From the NCBI RefSeq assembly GCF_050947875.1, contig NC_134568.1, positions 200,616,043 to 200,680,042 of the forward strand: DNA of 64,000 nt, given 5' to 3'. Position numbers and translations under genes: made by a program. This DNA is from Dermacentor variabilis. Lineage: Eukaryota > Arthropoda > Arachnida > Ixodida > Ixodidae. Below, piece by piece: positions 32,532 to 43,361 of this stretch (position 1 is the first letter of the stretch; each line of letters starts with the position of its first letter). Under the pieces are notes generated by a model. The model saw only the letters and a list, made by a program, of their open reading frames with translations, was not told where the DNA came from and did no database searches.

Positions 32532-33161
32532 TGTTAGGAATGGCCGTACGGGGCGGCAACGTGCCATCTATTTCAGCCCGCTGCACGTGTTCCAATCCAA
32601 CCAGACGTGCGCACTTCAGAGAACTGCGGATGACCGGCAGCCACGTGGCGCGGGGTCAGCTCAGGAATGTGGTACTCGGCCACGCCACCCGGGACGAAGC
32701 AGAGTTCTACGAAGCCCCTCTGACGTCGGCTCGGGACCTTTACACCTGTGTGTGTGTGTGCCGCACTGAAACCTGTGCAACACGTGTTTGTGAGCTCTCC
32801 TCCAAAAGGGCGGGTCATCTACGGTGACGTCAAACGGTGACGTCGAACGACGACTGGACGAACGTTTCCGTCCACTGGGAATCAAGGGGGGATCAAGTGC
32901 TTATAAGCAACGTTTGCCGGCTGCTAGAGCGTGCTCGTCGTCGGGAGCTGAGTGCTCGTTGTCATGCTAGAAATGTACTCGTGAGCTGTGTGCTCGTAAG
33001 CTGTTTGCTGTATGTTAGTCCTGCGGGCTCCATATGGGAGTCACGCTAGACTGTCGATGTATGTCTTGTTCAAAACGTAGATTCAGGAAATAAATCCTGC
33101 TCTCCTAAATCCCAACGAAGAGTCAAGCTCCTTTGTACAGCTACGACTGCCAAATCTTACA
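32532..33161 (+). repeat. Element C 3' LTR
   Basis: 630 bp, similar to the 5' LTR apart from the TG tract and scattered changes near the 3' end. Confidence 0.85.
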
Positions 33162-34240
33162 CTACCTGCTCTGGCCTCCTGAGCGCCCATGGGCCCTCTA
33201 AAAAAGCAACAGGGCGACCAGCAAGTCGCCAGCCCACTTATCATTCAAGCCTGTAATTGAAGTGGATCACGTCTCGTTAAAAGCACCACACCTTCTCACT
33301 CACCTGTTTACTTCGACAACCTCGAAACTTTTCTCTCGGCTCATTTTCCATATCGCCTCATTAGCAGCCACTACGGCTCTTTGTACGTGACTGTCACGTA
33401 CAGGCACCTCCGGCACCTTGCACACCACGATCTGCAACATGAGGGGACAGCTCGCGCAAGTCGTCCACCCCCTTCTCCAAGCGCTGGGCTAGTCCTGTCG
33501 CTTTCTTGTTTAGAACGTCGTTTAGGCCACCTGCTACTATGACAAGGTTGCGCACATGGGCATTTTCCGCGACCTTTGCTTTTGCTCGCTCCATGACAGA
33601 ACCCAGTGTCCGTAGGGGAAATGTCCCTACCGCCACTCTTTTATCGCCTTTCACCCTCTCCAGAATTGCTTCTGAGCACCTAGCCAGGTTTGAGTCACCG
33701 GCGATAATCCCCATTTCACTCTCTCCTTTCTCTCCCTGCTTCCCTTTGTCCTTGTCCGCGTGATTCGGACTTGACAAGGGGCAATAACACCTGCGCTCCT
33801 GCCTTTTTTTGAGTGGCGGCTTCAAGGTAGGTGCCGCAACGTGGTGAGGTACCCTCCGCCCCGTTGCACGCACTGAACGTACTTTGCTGGCACTCCCTCT
33901 CCTGTCACGTCGGGGATTTGCGTTCTCTTGTCACGACCATTTTCGTCCACAATGCGGGCCTGTTCAGCTTTTCTTCAGCTGCTTGAAGTCTTTCTTCCAC
34001 TACCTTCCATGCATCACGCTCCATATTTAGCTCATTTTTGACCTCTTCGACCTGTTTGACAAGCTCATTCTGGAAAGCCGCCATTTTCTTCAGCCTAGCA
34101 TCGACATCACAGTGTGTGCCGATTGACTGGATTCCCTCTCCATTCTCATCCGTCCCCTCGTCTACGTTGAGGGACCTATCCCCCCGCACACTGCACGCTT
34201 TCCCGGCTTTCTTGCCATGTATTGCAAGGTTCTTTCTAAC
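33162..34240 (-). pseudogene. L2 piece 1: LINE ORF1 with coiled coil and SGNH-hydrolase-like domain
   Basis: The minus strand carries ORF1 in pieces. The first part (33905-34189) has GDRSLNVDEG and then a long coiled coil (KKMAAFQNELVKQVEEVKNE). The second part (33394-33873) has MGIIAGDSNLARC, matching SGNH block I (GDS), and LVIVAGGLNDVLN, matching block III (G-x-N-D). Beyond a frame change, minus-strand sequence at about 33245-33275 reads RDVIHF, matching the block V D-x-x-H. Esterase-type ORF1 proteins are known from CR1-like LINEs in other animals. Position just upstream of the ORF2 endonuclease supports ORF1. Frame breaks show it is inactive. The 5' end of the LINE near 34240 is approximate. 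Confidence 0.75.
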
Positions 34241-34479
34241 GCAAATGCTATAATACTATAATAATTCAGAGCACGTGCCTTCAAGCAAAAAGCGATACGC
34301 ACAGTGTCTAAATTCTTAAAATGCCGCAAAGTAAGTATCACTAATATTTTAAAAGCAATCAATGCCGCACAGACTAAAGGTATATGCCACGTTTTTGCAT
34401 GTGTTTAACCACGCGGCTCCGCTCTCACTTTCCTACCAAAGCAATATTCCAGACACAAAAACACACCACGGACGTGAGC

Positions 34480-35195
34480 GCCATCTGGTGGTGCTTCAAG
34501 GTGGCTTTCTCCGCTTTCCTCCTCGCGCTCTCTTCGCTATCACACTGCTATGCTTTTCTCCTCATCCTTTCGCCATACTCTCCTCCACTTTCCGCCTCAT
34601 GGTTTCACTGCAGCCTCCTCCTCCGCTTTCCTCCTTGCGCTTTCTTCGGTATTGCCTTCTTTCATTCCCCGCTGCACTCCGCGTTCGTTCGGTTACGCCG
34701 ACGATGCTCACCGACCGCTCAACGCAGAACAGGCGCCTGAGAGCTGCGCTCTAAAAGCTTTGGTGACAACAGCCAACGGATAGAACTGCGATAACATTTG
34801 AGAAACTTCTTTACATGCTGTCACGTCGTGCGTTGAGGGATAACGTTTAACATTTGTTAGCCGGTAAAAAGCAGTGACCGAAGAAGCGAATAGACGATTC
34901 GCGGAACTCTGACGCCATCTCGTAGCGGTCGTCGCAGAACACGTCTTGCGTGGCACTACGCTTTTTGTCTCACTCTTTCGCTATGCTGCTCCTACCCTTT
35001 CCGTCTAATTGTATCGCTGCACTCTCCTCCTCCGCTTTTCCCCTCGCGCTCTCTTCGCTGTCGCCGTCGTTCATTCGCTGCTGCGCTCCGCGTTCCCTTT
35101 TTCATCCTTCGCTGTTGTGCTCGTTGGCTGGGTTACGCCGACGCCGACGGTCGCCGCAAGAACGCGCGCATAAGAGCTGCGCTCTAAAATAAAAT
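34480..35195 (+). repeat. Two degenerate copies of a CT-rich interspersed repeat
   Basis: Two direct copies, about 34500-34760 and 34960-35192. Each moves from CTCCTCCGCTTT-CC and CGCGCTCTCTTCGCT to GGTTACGCCGACG and ends AGAGCTGCGCTCTAAAA. The shared end phrase makes the relation clear. The class is unknown to me, although I recall similar sequence as abundant in tick genomes. Confidence 0.6.
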
Positions 35196-35590
35196 GCGGA
35201 CGAGGTAGCCTCCGCTAGTGCTTCTTCTAATGTGCTTGCCCTCCTATTGTCAGGACTTGCAGAAATAAAGGGAAAATATGAATTAAAAGGCGTGCACGAC
35301 CGTGCCAAGAATGGTGCAGTAAGCTTTTAGCCACAATAAAATTTTATTTGAGAACCTAGAGGCAACTTAAAAGAAACCTCAAATGATGTAACAGCACTCT
35401 GGTAATGGCACCTTAGGGGCTGCGCTGATCCCCCCTCCCCCCGGAAAACTTCGGAGGGAGCTCAGGCCCCGGAGCCCATGGTCCCTAAGCCTATCGTCAC
35501 AAGAACTTTTCTTGCGCAAAAATTCACGAACTACATGGGCACCGAAAATTTGAATGTACCTCGCCATGTAAACGAGGGCGTACAAGTTGT
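35196..35590. other. No gene recognised
   Basis: Contains a C-run (35431-35440) and an inverted CTCCCTCCGAAGTT-like stretch. Nothing assignable. Confidence 0.4.
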
Positions 35591-36181
35591 TTATCTAAGC
35601 CCGACATTAAAAAAAAACTCAGTATCATTCCACTTTGCGAAGGTGGATGACCAGCAGAGCTGTGTATATGGTGATAAAATATATTGATTTAAATAAAAAC
35701 ACATACCACATGAATTGCCATTTTCTACCGTCTTTATTATTTTGTCGCTAAGGTGACTAAAGCTTTGTGGTCGCCACGGTAGACGGTAATGACATCTGTA
35801 ACGACGCTGGAAAGGTTCTTCGCGAACGTGAAGTCTATGCAGGAACGATGACGTGTGGTAGGCTCGCCGATGTTTGTATAGCGCGACACGCATACGCTTG
35901 CCGTTAGCGGTCCGGTCATCGTCCGTACTGTCGTCCCACCGCCGGCGTGCCCCTTCGCGTTTCTGTTGTAGAGGTCGGTCTTCACGGGCACGCTGTTCTT
36001 CCTCCGGTGTGAGAATGCGCGACAGACCCGAACCGTCGACCGGCACGGACTCGCATTTGGCAGCCTCCCGCCGCCTTCGCACCCATTCCCGTTTCTGCTC
36101 ACGCCTACGTTCTTCGTAGGCTCGCTGTTCTTCGCCGGTCCGCACAATACGCGGCCTACCCATTACACGGCCGGAACGCAA
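35591..36181 (-). CDS. GRPR-motif repeat ORF, hypothetical
   Basis: A 196-codon minus-strand frame starting MRSGRVMGRPRIVRTGEEQR; the second Met is the more likely start by comparison with the 2.0-2.2 kb copy. It has two Arg/Glu-rich segments with the same theme, GEEQRAYEERRREQKREWVR and TPEEEQRAREDRPLQQKREG, suggesting an internal duplication of about 60 residues. The C-terminal 60 residues are unlike the start. A neighbouring frame (35737-36147) reads SCIDFTFAKNLSSVVTDVIT and VYRGDHKALVTLATK, a phrase I recall from tick repeats, so the C-terminal part is probably frameshifted. I cannot assign a function. It may be a transposon-borne ORF rather than a host gene. Confidence 0.4.
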   Translation of the reverse strand: MRSGRVMGRPRIVRTGEEQRAYEERRREQKREWVRRRREAAKCESVPVDGSGLSRILTPEEEQRAREDRPLQQKREGARRRWDDSTDDDRTANGKRMRVALYKHRRAYHTSSFLHRLHVREEPFQRRYRCHYRLPWRPQSFSHLSDKIIKTVENGNSCGMCFYLNQYILSPYTQLCWSSTFAKWNDTEFFFNVGLR

Positions 36182-36655
36182 ACGAGATATACGTGCCTAT
36201 GAAGTGCGTGACGTCACCAGCTAAGGGGAGACACCCATTAGCTGGGGCACGCCGGCGATACGCTTTTGCTTTGTACCGAGGTTACGGCGTTTTTGGTCTA
36301 CGCGCTCGGTCTGCGCACGCAGCGATCCGCTGGAAACTGGCGTATAACAACTTCGCAGTGAAATTCGGTTGGGTCTCCTGCTAATGTCAAGAAATCGTCC
36401 GTAGACCGAAATTATAGTTCTTCTTTATTGGGCGCTAGGTTGTTCAAAGACTGCTTGCCTTGCAAGTTTACCGTGAACTATCGAAGCATGGAGTTTTCAA
36501 ACATGTGAACGTGGCGGGTTTCGGCGCGTTTCTGATTTGTCCAAAGAATTACGCAGTAAAAGAACGATATGCGCCCAATTTCTTATTCGAGACAAAACCA
36601 ATTAAGGAGCGGTACTTTATTACAATTGTTTTAATGTGCACTTGGGTTTCTTCAT
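36182..36655. other. No gene recognised
   Basis: GC-rich start (GTGACGTCAC at about 36207, a CRE-like palindrome) then unassigned DNA. Confidence 0.4.
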
Positions 36656-37195
36656 TGGCCTCATCATCATCATTATCATCGTCATCATTATAATCATCGT
36701 CACCATCATTATGAGCCTATTTTTATGTCCACTGCAGAATGAAGGCACTTCACAATGATTTACATTTACCCCTGTCTTCCGCTAGCTGATTCCAACTTGC
36801 ACCTGCAAATTTCCTAATTTCATAGCTCCACCTAATTTTCTGCCGTCTCCGACTAACGCTTCCCTTCCATTGGCACACATTCTGTAACTATTGGGCCACC
36901 AGTTACCTGCACGACGTTTTACATGGCTTTCCCAGATGCACTTCTTTTCCTTAATGTCAACTGGAATATCGGCTATCCCCGAGTGCTCTCTGGTCCACAC
37001 CACTCTCTTAATGTTTCTTAACGTTTCACCTAACATTTCTCGTTCTATCGCTCTTTGTGCGGTCCTTAACTTGTTCTCACGCTTCTTTGTTAACCTCCAA
37101 GTTTCTGCCCCATATGTTAGCGCCGGTGAAATGCAATGGTCGTAATTAATTGCTGCAATATTGGTCAATCCTTCTATCACATAATATCTATGAAG
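36656..37195 (-). mobile_element. RTE-like LINE, 3' end
   Basis: The minus-strand frame 36782-37180 reads PALTYGAETWRLTKKRENKL, then RTAQRAIEREMLGETLRNIK, then HSGIADIPVDIKEKKCIWES-HVKRRAGNWW. This order (LTYGAETW...LRTAQRAMER...WAGHVARR) is the C-terminal part of RTE/BovB-type ORF2. The 3' tail is an ATG/ATGATG-type simple repeat (CATCATCATCATT on the plus strand, 36660-36715), typical of RTE 3' ends. It is 5' truncated at about 37195. Confidence 0.85.
36660..36715 (-). repeat. (ATG)n-type tail of the RTE LINE
   Basis: An imperfect trinucleotide repeat that forms the 3' terminus of the LINE. Confidence 0.8.
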
Positions 37196-40100
37196 TGACG
37201 TTATTGTAATATAAAACTATTCAGGCCCTGTACTTATGTGATAAATGTTGGGCACTATAGAAGAAAACTGCAGTGCTGCTTATCGCTAGTTTTTTTTTAA
37301 ATACTCTGTGCCATTCCAGTTAGCTTTAGGTATAGGAAATAGCTCGGATTACTTGATAGGCAATTAATTGACTAAATCAAGTTATGGCTATGTGGTTAAA
37401 TATCACATTTCTTTTCAGCGTTAAAAGTCGTTCATTATAATCGACAGTCATACATATTGAAAGAAAAATGAAGGAGTTAACAAATTCAATCTTACACAGT
37501 CACCTTCGCCGTCGTCATCATCATCAACCTCTTTATTCCCACTGCAAGACGAACCGTCTCTCCCAGTGAAAACAGCACTCATGCTATAGGCAAACCTAGA
37601 ACAATTGCTTAAGCATATGATATCCCACCGACGTCCAATTCATTGTTAACAAATATTTTACCCACCTCTTTAGGGATATATTGTCTGAAAGGTTGTCTCT
37701 ATAAGGTTAGTAAATTACTCTTAATTTTATGAAAGGAATTAATTAGTATAGATATATGTGGTACTCCAAACGCCAGTGCTATAGTTAAAAGCCTATAACG
37801 CTTGCTTAGTGCTTGTCTACGTTAGCAAATAATGAATGGGATATTTGGTACGATAGGCACGTAGTAAGGCACATATGATAGGAATCTGATAGTAATTGTA
37901 CCACGCCACGCGTCTCAAACCTGCCTGTAACAGCTGACGTGGTGTCATATAACGAATAACAAGACAAATATTTTTCGCGTGATTGCTTTGTTGGAATGCG
38001 CTCAACTTGAGGCGCAAAAGTCTGTAAGTTGCATCGTACAAGCTTAATACGGTTATATCGTGCAAGCTTTGTCGTTTTAATTTTAATAGTGTCACACCAT
38101 TCAAGACCTCTTGACAACAAGCAAAACATTCGATATATGCCATTCCTTTGTTCACAATGACAGAGAAAATTCACGTGCCTACAATATCACATGGAACTAC
38201 AAGACCTCAGTTTTATTCGACTGCGCAAGAACCGTAAGGTGGGCCAACAGCTAAGTATTCTGCATAGGCACGCAGAAAGTCACTTACTGTGCGAAACGCT
38301 ATTGGTTAAAACCCTGCAGCTGAATTATACCACCTTTGTAAACGTTGCTGCTTTTCATTTCGTTTTCTTTGTCGTTTTATTGAGTACGTGATTAGAGAGG
38401 ACGGGCCGCTGTGTAATGTATTCTAAAGCACTAAAGCTACCAACTTTTGCTTGCTGTAATTTGTGTAACAGAATCGTCTTCTCCTTAGTGCATTATGCAT
38501 TAAACTACTAAAGAGCAATTCTGTTGATATAGTTTTCACTCTTTGATGCCTGCCGGAACGCCACACTGCGAGATTGCGTATTTTTGCCATAGGTTGCTTT
38601 TCTTTGGAAAGAAGCGCCTGGCATGTGGAATGCTGCGACCAGATAGATTTTTTGTGAAGCCCAAATCTAGGTGATATTACTATCAGCTTATGCGAACCAA
38701 CGATTCAGGTAAAAAAATAACTGGAATGCTACTCAAGATATTGCGATATTTATTGAACTGAATCGGCTGTTTTACATATTCCGCAATATTATATGTAACG
38801 CGCGTTAGTAAAAGAAAATTTCTTGCAAAAAATTCCTTTTGCTATATGGGACCTATGCGTAACCAGATGAAGAGTGCATGCCCGGCCGTTTGGGCTGTTT
38901 GTGCATAGGGTGCTTTACGGCGACACGCTTAATGCTCTTCAAAAACTATGAAGCCCCTGAGAAACCTCCTTTTCGTACAGGTGCCATCTGTAAGGGGACG
39001 ATGTGTCGAAGTGTGGAACGATGAAGGGCAGGCGCATCACACATATTTATGGGAGGAGCATCTCCTGCATTCTTGACTATATCAACAGCTCTCATCCCTT
39101 TTTCCTCACTATACAGTCTCTCCTTTCGCTTTTCCCCCTTGGCTTCGCGTGGCCAACTGCTGTTGAGCTACACACGGATACCAAAGGTAGCCTGTACAAA
39201 ATCAAGGCGACACGCGACTTCGTGCTCGGTTTGGTCCAGCTTCAGAGACTGCGATACTCTAATGCGCTGCCGGCTGAGCGCTGTGTGCACAGTGTAGTTG
39301 GGTAACGCGTGACCGTGACCTAGCCTATCCCAACGTAGCCTTGCAATTTCAGTATTCTCACTGCGATCATTGAGGAGTCCGGAGGCTCCGAACAAGGGCT
39401 CTCGGATGTGGATTTTGTCTGAGAAAGTCCACGGCAGTTAGCACGTGAATGTTCCGGGATCTTACAGTGGGAGCATAATATGCATAAAAAAGTTCTTTAA
39501 TATTACAATAGCCTCGAGCGGTGGCTTAGTCTGCGCCGTATGACGGAGCATGGAGTCAAATATCACTCTATGCCAAAAGCAACGGGTATCGTTAGAACGA
39601 AACAAGCATTTTGATTAGCCAAACGGTTTGGATGATTTTGTTGCATAATAATCAGGAACAAGGTAAATAACTTTTATATAGCCCAGAAAAAAACAACAAC
39701 AAATTTTCACATTCGCAAAAAGACATACAAACATATATAATAAGCTGCAAATACACGTTATGCGAGCTCTTCTTGTGTCAGATTATGGAATACGCCACGT
39801 GCGTATATCAAGAGAAGCTTTGCAGCATCGCGCTGACAGTATCCATGCGGATTACGCTCCCGAATGCGATTTGGCGCAGACACCCATTGCGATGGGCGGT
39901 AAACTAAGCGAATCCGCGCGGAAGAAACGCTCGCTAAGCGATTCTTAATGCAATCATGCCGATTCTACACGAGCGGAAGGGAAACGGACTGAGTAGTATA
40001 TGTATACATATATATGCGTGAGAAAAGGACAGACCTTAGAAACCACCCTCAATTCACCATTGTCTGTGAGCAGCAGCCCTCCACGAGGCACACCCGTTCG

Positions 40101-40249
40101 TTTTCCGGGCCGCTTAAGAAGATTACAAGGAACGTGAAACGAGGACTCCCTTCCGTTTGTTGTCGTTTTTACAAGTGCGTCTCACAGGGGAAGACTGTGC
40201 ACAACACGTGTAGCATCCGCGACACTCGGCCGTCATGCTTGATAGTTTT
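37196..40249. other. No gene recognised; one possible RTE 3' UTR relic
   Basis: About 3 kb of AT-rich DNA. At about 37510-37575 the plus strand reads GTCATCATCATCATCAACC then TTTATTCCCACTGCAAGACG. This resembles the tail and 3' UTR start of the RTE element at 36.7 kb and suggests a second, mostly lost copy. The open frames at 37806-38174, 38191-38391 and 39003-39305 carry no recognisable domain. Confidence 0.4.
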
Positions 40250-41198
40250 GAATTTATTTATTTATTTATTTACAAATACTGCCGTCTCAGGTTTGAGCCA
40301 TCGCAGGAGTGGTTACATAGATAACAAAATAAAGAAAAGGAAACATCAAAACGCAGAATTAGACACTTGCTTTACAAACTGTGCATGTGGAAGTTGTCGC
40401 AAAGAACTATCAAGTTTTTTCCAAGTATCAACTGTGCATGGAAAAAAGAATATTTATGACAATCAAGAAAAGACCGAACTGGCACAATGTTCAAAGGATC
40501 GGAGAGGCGGGTCACAGGTGTAGAATAACCAGTGAAAGAAATAGGGGCAGCAATACAAACGGATTTATGAACAATATTATGCAACATGATAATCCAATCG
40601 GACGTTCGTCGATGTTCTAAGCAATTCAGTGATAAGACGTGGTAGCGTTCTGACGGGCAAAAGTTGCGGTCGTAACGGTTAAAAATGAATCTGATAGCTT
40701 TCCGCTGGACAGACTCGAGTTTATCTCTGTCATGTACAAGATGAGGTGACTACACAACTGACGGATATTCAAGAGGCCTGACCAGCTATTTATAGGCCGT
40801 TAGCTCGCATTCTTTAGTCGCGCCTTTTAAAGTTCTTCTTAAGTAACCTATTAAACGATTTTGTACAAATAAGGTCAATATCTTGATGCCAGTTTAAGTT
40901 AGAAGAGAATACAACACCAAGGTACTTAAATTCCTGACTCTTTCTAGTGTGTTCCGCATTGCCATACTTAAATTACAAGGGTTGTTGCTTATTAGTGAAT
41001 GTCATTATCACCATTTTCTTAAAGTTAACCTCCATTTGCCAAGTTCTGCTGCAGTCGTAAAAAGAAGCAAACACATCATTTAGTAAATCCTGATCAGTGA
41101 CACTACAGACGTTAGCATACAAAACGCAGTCATCAATGCGTGTAGACAAAGCTTAACTTGAGTGTTAGTAACAACTTGGATGACATCATTGTTATAAA

Positions 41199-42117
41199 TT
41201 ATAAGTAAGAGAGGTCCCAAAACAGAACCCTATGGGACACCCGAGGAAATGTGAACCGGTGATCAGTGCCGGCGATTGTAGCTAACAAACCGAGTCCTAA
41301 GGCGCAAATAATCTGTAATCCAGTCAAGTAATTTATCAGCATAAGAGCCAACAAAATAGGTGCGAAGTTTAAGGACAAGTCTCCTGTGGCATACTTTATC
41401 GAAAGCTTTGGAGTAATCAATAAAAATAGTGTCGACCTGGTCATGGCTGTTAAGTGGTGAGGCAATATCGTGCATGAATTCAATCAACTGTGTGACATTG
41501 GAAAAGCCACTACGGAAACTATGCTGATGCTGTGAAAGGATATCATTAATAGTGAAGTATTGAATGATGTGCTTGTGAATTACATGCTCCAGAAGTTTAC
41601 AGCACGTAGATAATAATGAAATTGGTCTAGAGTTAGAAATAGTTTTCTTCTTGCCCGATTTGAAGATAGGAACGACATTAGCGACCTTCAAAATTTGCGG
41701 GACCCGTCTGGAGTCAAGTGATTTCTGAAATATAGTTATTAGATGGCTTGCACTCCATTCAGAGTGCTTTTTCAAAAATACGTTAGGAATACCATCCGGA
41801 CCGGCACTTTTAGTAATGTCTATGTTTAGTAAGAGGTTATGAGCTTTAGTACAAGTTATATCGATATCTGGGAAAGCCGCAGGTACAAAACGAGGGAAGA
41901 AGGAAAGAACAGTGCCGTTACCAACGCAAAAAATAGATGTGAAATAACTGTTGCAGGCTTCTGAGATCGTCTGAGCGCCAGAGCAGGTTTCATTTTCAAT
42001 AATGAATGAAGAAGGGTTGGCTGAAGGTGGTTTGATTGTCCTCCAAAATTTAGTCTGATTTTCCATTATGCACGTTGACAGAGTACTGTTGTAATAGAAG
42101 TATCTAGCTTCATGCAT
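41199..42117 (-). pseudogene. CR1-like LINE reverse transcriptase
   Basis: The frame 41263-42117 spans FWRTIKPPSANPSSFIIENE, KSAGPDGIPNVFLKKHSEW (fingers), NVVPIFKSGKKKTISNSRPI, HQHSFRSGFSNVTQLIEFM and IFIDYSKAFDKVCHRRL (motif A with Asp intact). It ends in FVSYNRRH. After a frameshift the next block (VSHRVLFWDLSYL, from P-Q-G-S-V-L-G-P-L-L by frame and substitution) ends at 41199. The YADD box region is not readable with confidence. Reverse transcription of LINE RNA at the nicked target is the family role; this copy cannot do it. Confidence 0.85.
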
Positions 42118-42559
42118 TTAACTTTTGAGTGTTTTCTTTAGCATGCACAAAAGCAAATCCTGGTTTGGATTGCACCGGCATCGACGACGTAGTCGCTTTA
42201 TGCGGCGAATAAGCTGAATTATCTCTCAGTTGTACCATGGGTGTTTAGGACTGCGTTTGACACTATTGCTGGGCACTAATTTCGATATACATTCAGACAC
42301 AATCACATGAAAATGTTCCACTGACGCGTCCATACCTCAGGTGATACTGGAAAGCAGAAAATCATCATAGGAATCCGCTAACATAGAATGTACGCCATCA
42401 TCATTGGCACGTGAAAAATCAGTAACATTATATTTCATAGGTTCACAGGCAATAGAAAACTTAACAAAGACTGCACTAATATCGGAAAGGCCCTCTACAA
42501 TTTCACACTCAAAGTCTTCATTCATTAAATCACCTGCAACGAATACAAGATCCAGAAAT

Positions 42560-43092
42560 GAACAGCCTCTAGTGGCGCATGAACAACTTGAGTTAAATCA
42601 ATTCAGGCGGCGAAGTGAATTAGTACATTACAGAAAACCTTGTCCTGGCCAGTCGTAATGAAGGAATCTCTGTTAATATGAGGCGTGTTAAAATACCCAC
42701 ATATGATCAGTTTACTGTCGTGAAGTCTGTACGTGAGGACATAATCAGTGATAGCCAATACGCAGTTGCTATTGTCGTTTCGCGGTCGTTATACAGCACC
42801 AATTCCTACAGACAAACTGCCTTACCTTAATCTTGGACCAGACAGACTGTTTCAGGGAAGTCAGGCTGGGTCGCGTACTGGATGCCATTTTTAATAAAAA
42901 GTGCAACGCCGCCGCCTCCACGACCAGAAGGCCTATCATTTCTAATAACCTAGTAACCAAGAGGCAGGAGTTCATTTTCAGAAATAGATTCATTAAGCCA
43001 CGTCTTACACATATAACTGACGGATTGTGACATGCTACGAGGCAACTGAAGTTGACATACTCATTAACCAGACTTCGGGCATTCATGTTCAA
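42560..43092 (-). pseudogene. CR1-like LINE endonuclease remains
   Basis: The minus strand reads MNMNARSLVNEYVNFSCLVA then NPSVICV, the start of an APE-type endonuclease. Other frames continue it through KIKVRQFVCR and, at about 42700-42720, CGYFNTPHINRDSF. In that motif the expected Asp of GDFN is Tyr. Several frameshifts are present. Confidence 0.75.
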
Positions 43093-43361
43093 AAGAGTTA
43101 AGTCTTCGTTAATCGGTTTATGCGTTACTGCTAGGCTTTCTAATTCACAATGTTGCGCGTGACGTTGGACTGTGTGTATCTTAGTGATTTGCTGTGACTG
43201 CTATCGGATCATTGCTTATTACGTTTTTTATCCTTGGTACTGCGCGCTGGGATTCTCTCGTTGCGCGCATCATCCAAAACTAACAGTTTTTCGTCAATCT
43301 TTATCCTATTGTAGATTAGCTTAACCTTCTGATCCGCCCTTCGGAGTTCTGCGGTGCTTTC

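Larger units (their letters stand above)
28829..33161 (+). mobile_element. Gag-only LTR retrotransposon, element C (non-autonomous)
   Basis: Two direct repeats of about 630 bp (28829-29460 and 32532-33161), each beginning TGTTAGGAATGGCC, bound a 3071-bp interior. CTAC occurs immediately outside both ends (28825-28828 and 33162-33165), a 4-bp target duplication. A possible primer-binding site, TGGCAGCGGCGAGG, starts at 29466. The interior has a gag-like ORF but no protease, RT, RNase H or integrase motif on either strand, so it must borrow enzymes in trans. Its insertion lies in LINE L2 at the ORF1/ORF2 border. The orientation is taken from the gag-like frame and the primer-binding site. Confidence 0.85.
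12660..34240 (-). mobile_element. One LINE (L2) split into four pieces by LTR elements A, B and C
   Basis: The pieces, in LINE order on the minus strand, are as follows. First, 33162-about 34240: ORF1 with a coiled coil and an SGNH-like domain. Second, 28428-28828: start of the ORF2 endonuclease. Third, 18770-22456, now inverted onto the plus strand: rest of EN, RT and C-terminus. Fourth, 12660-12823: 3' UTR. Joining piece 2 to piece 3 across one ATAT restores a continuous endonuclease frame (GVTY then LWTG). Joining piece 3 to piece 4 across one TTAT restores an alignment with LINE copy L1 at about 12240-12300. Joining piece 1 to piece 2 across one CTAC removes element C. The pieces sum to about 5.3 kb. 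All coding parts are broken. Confidence 0.85.
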
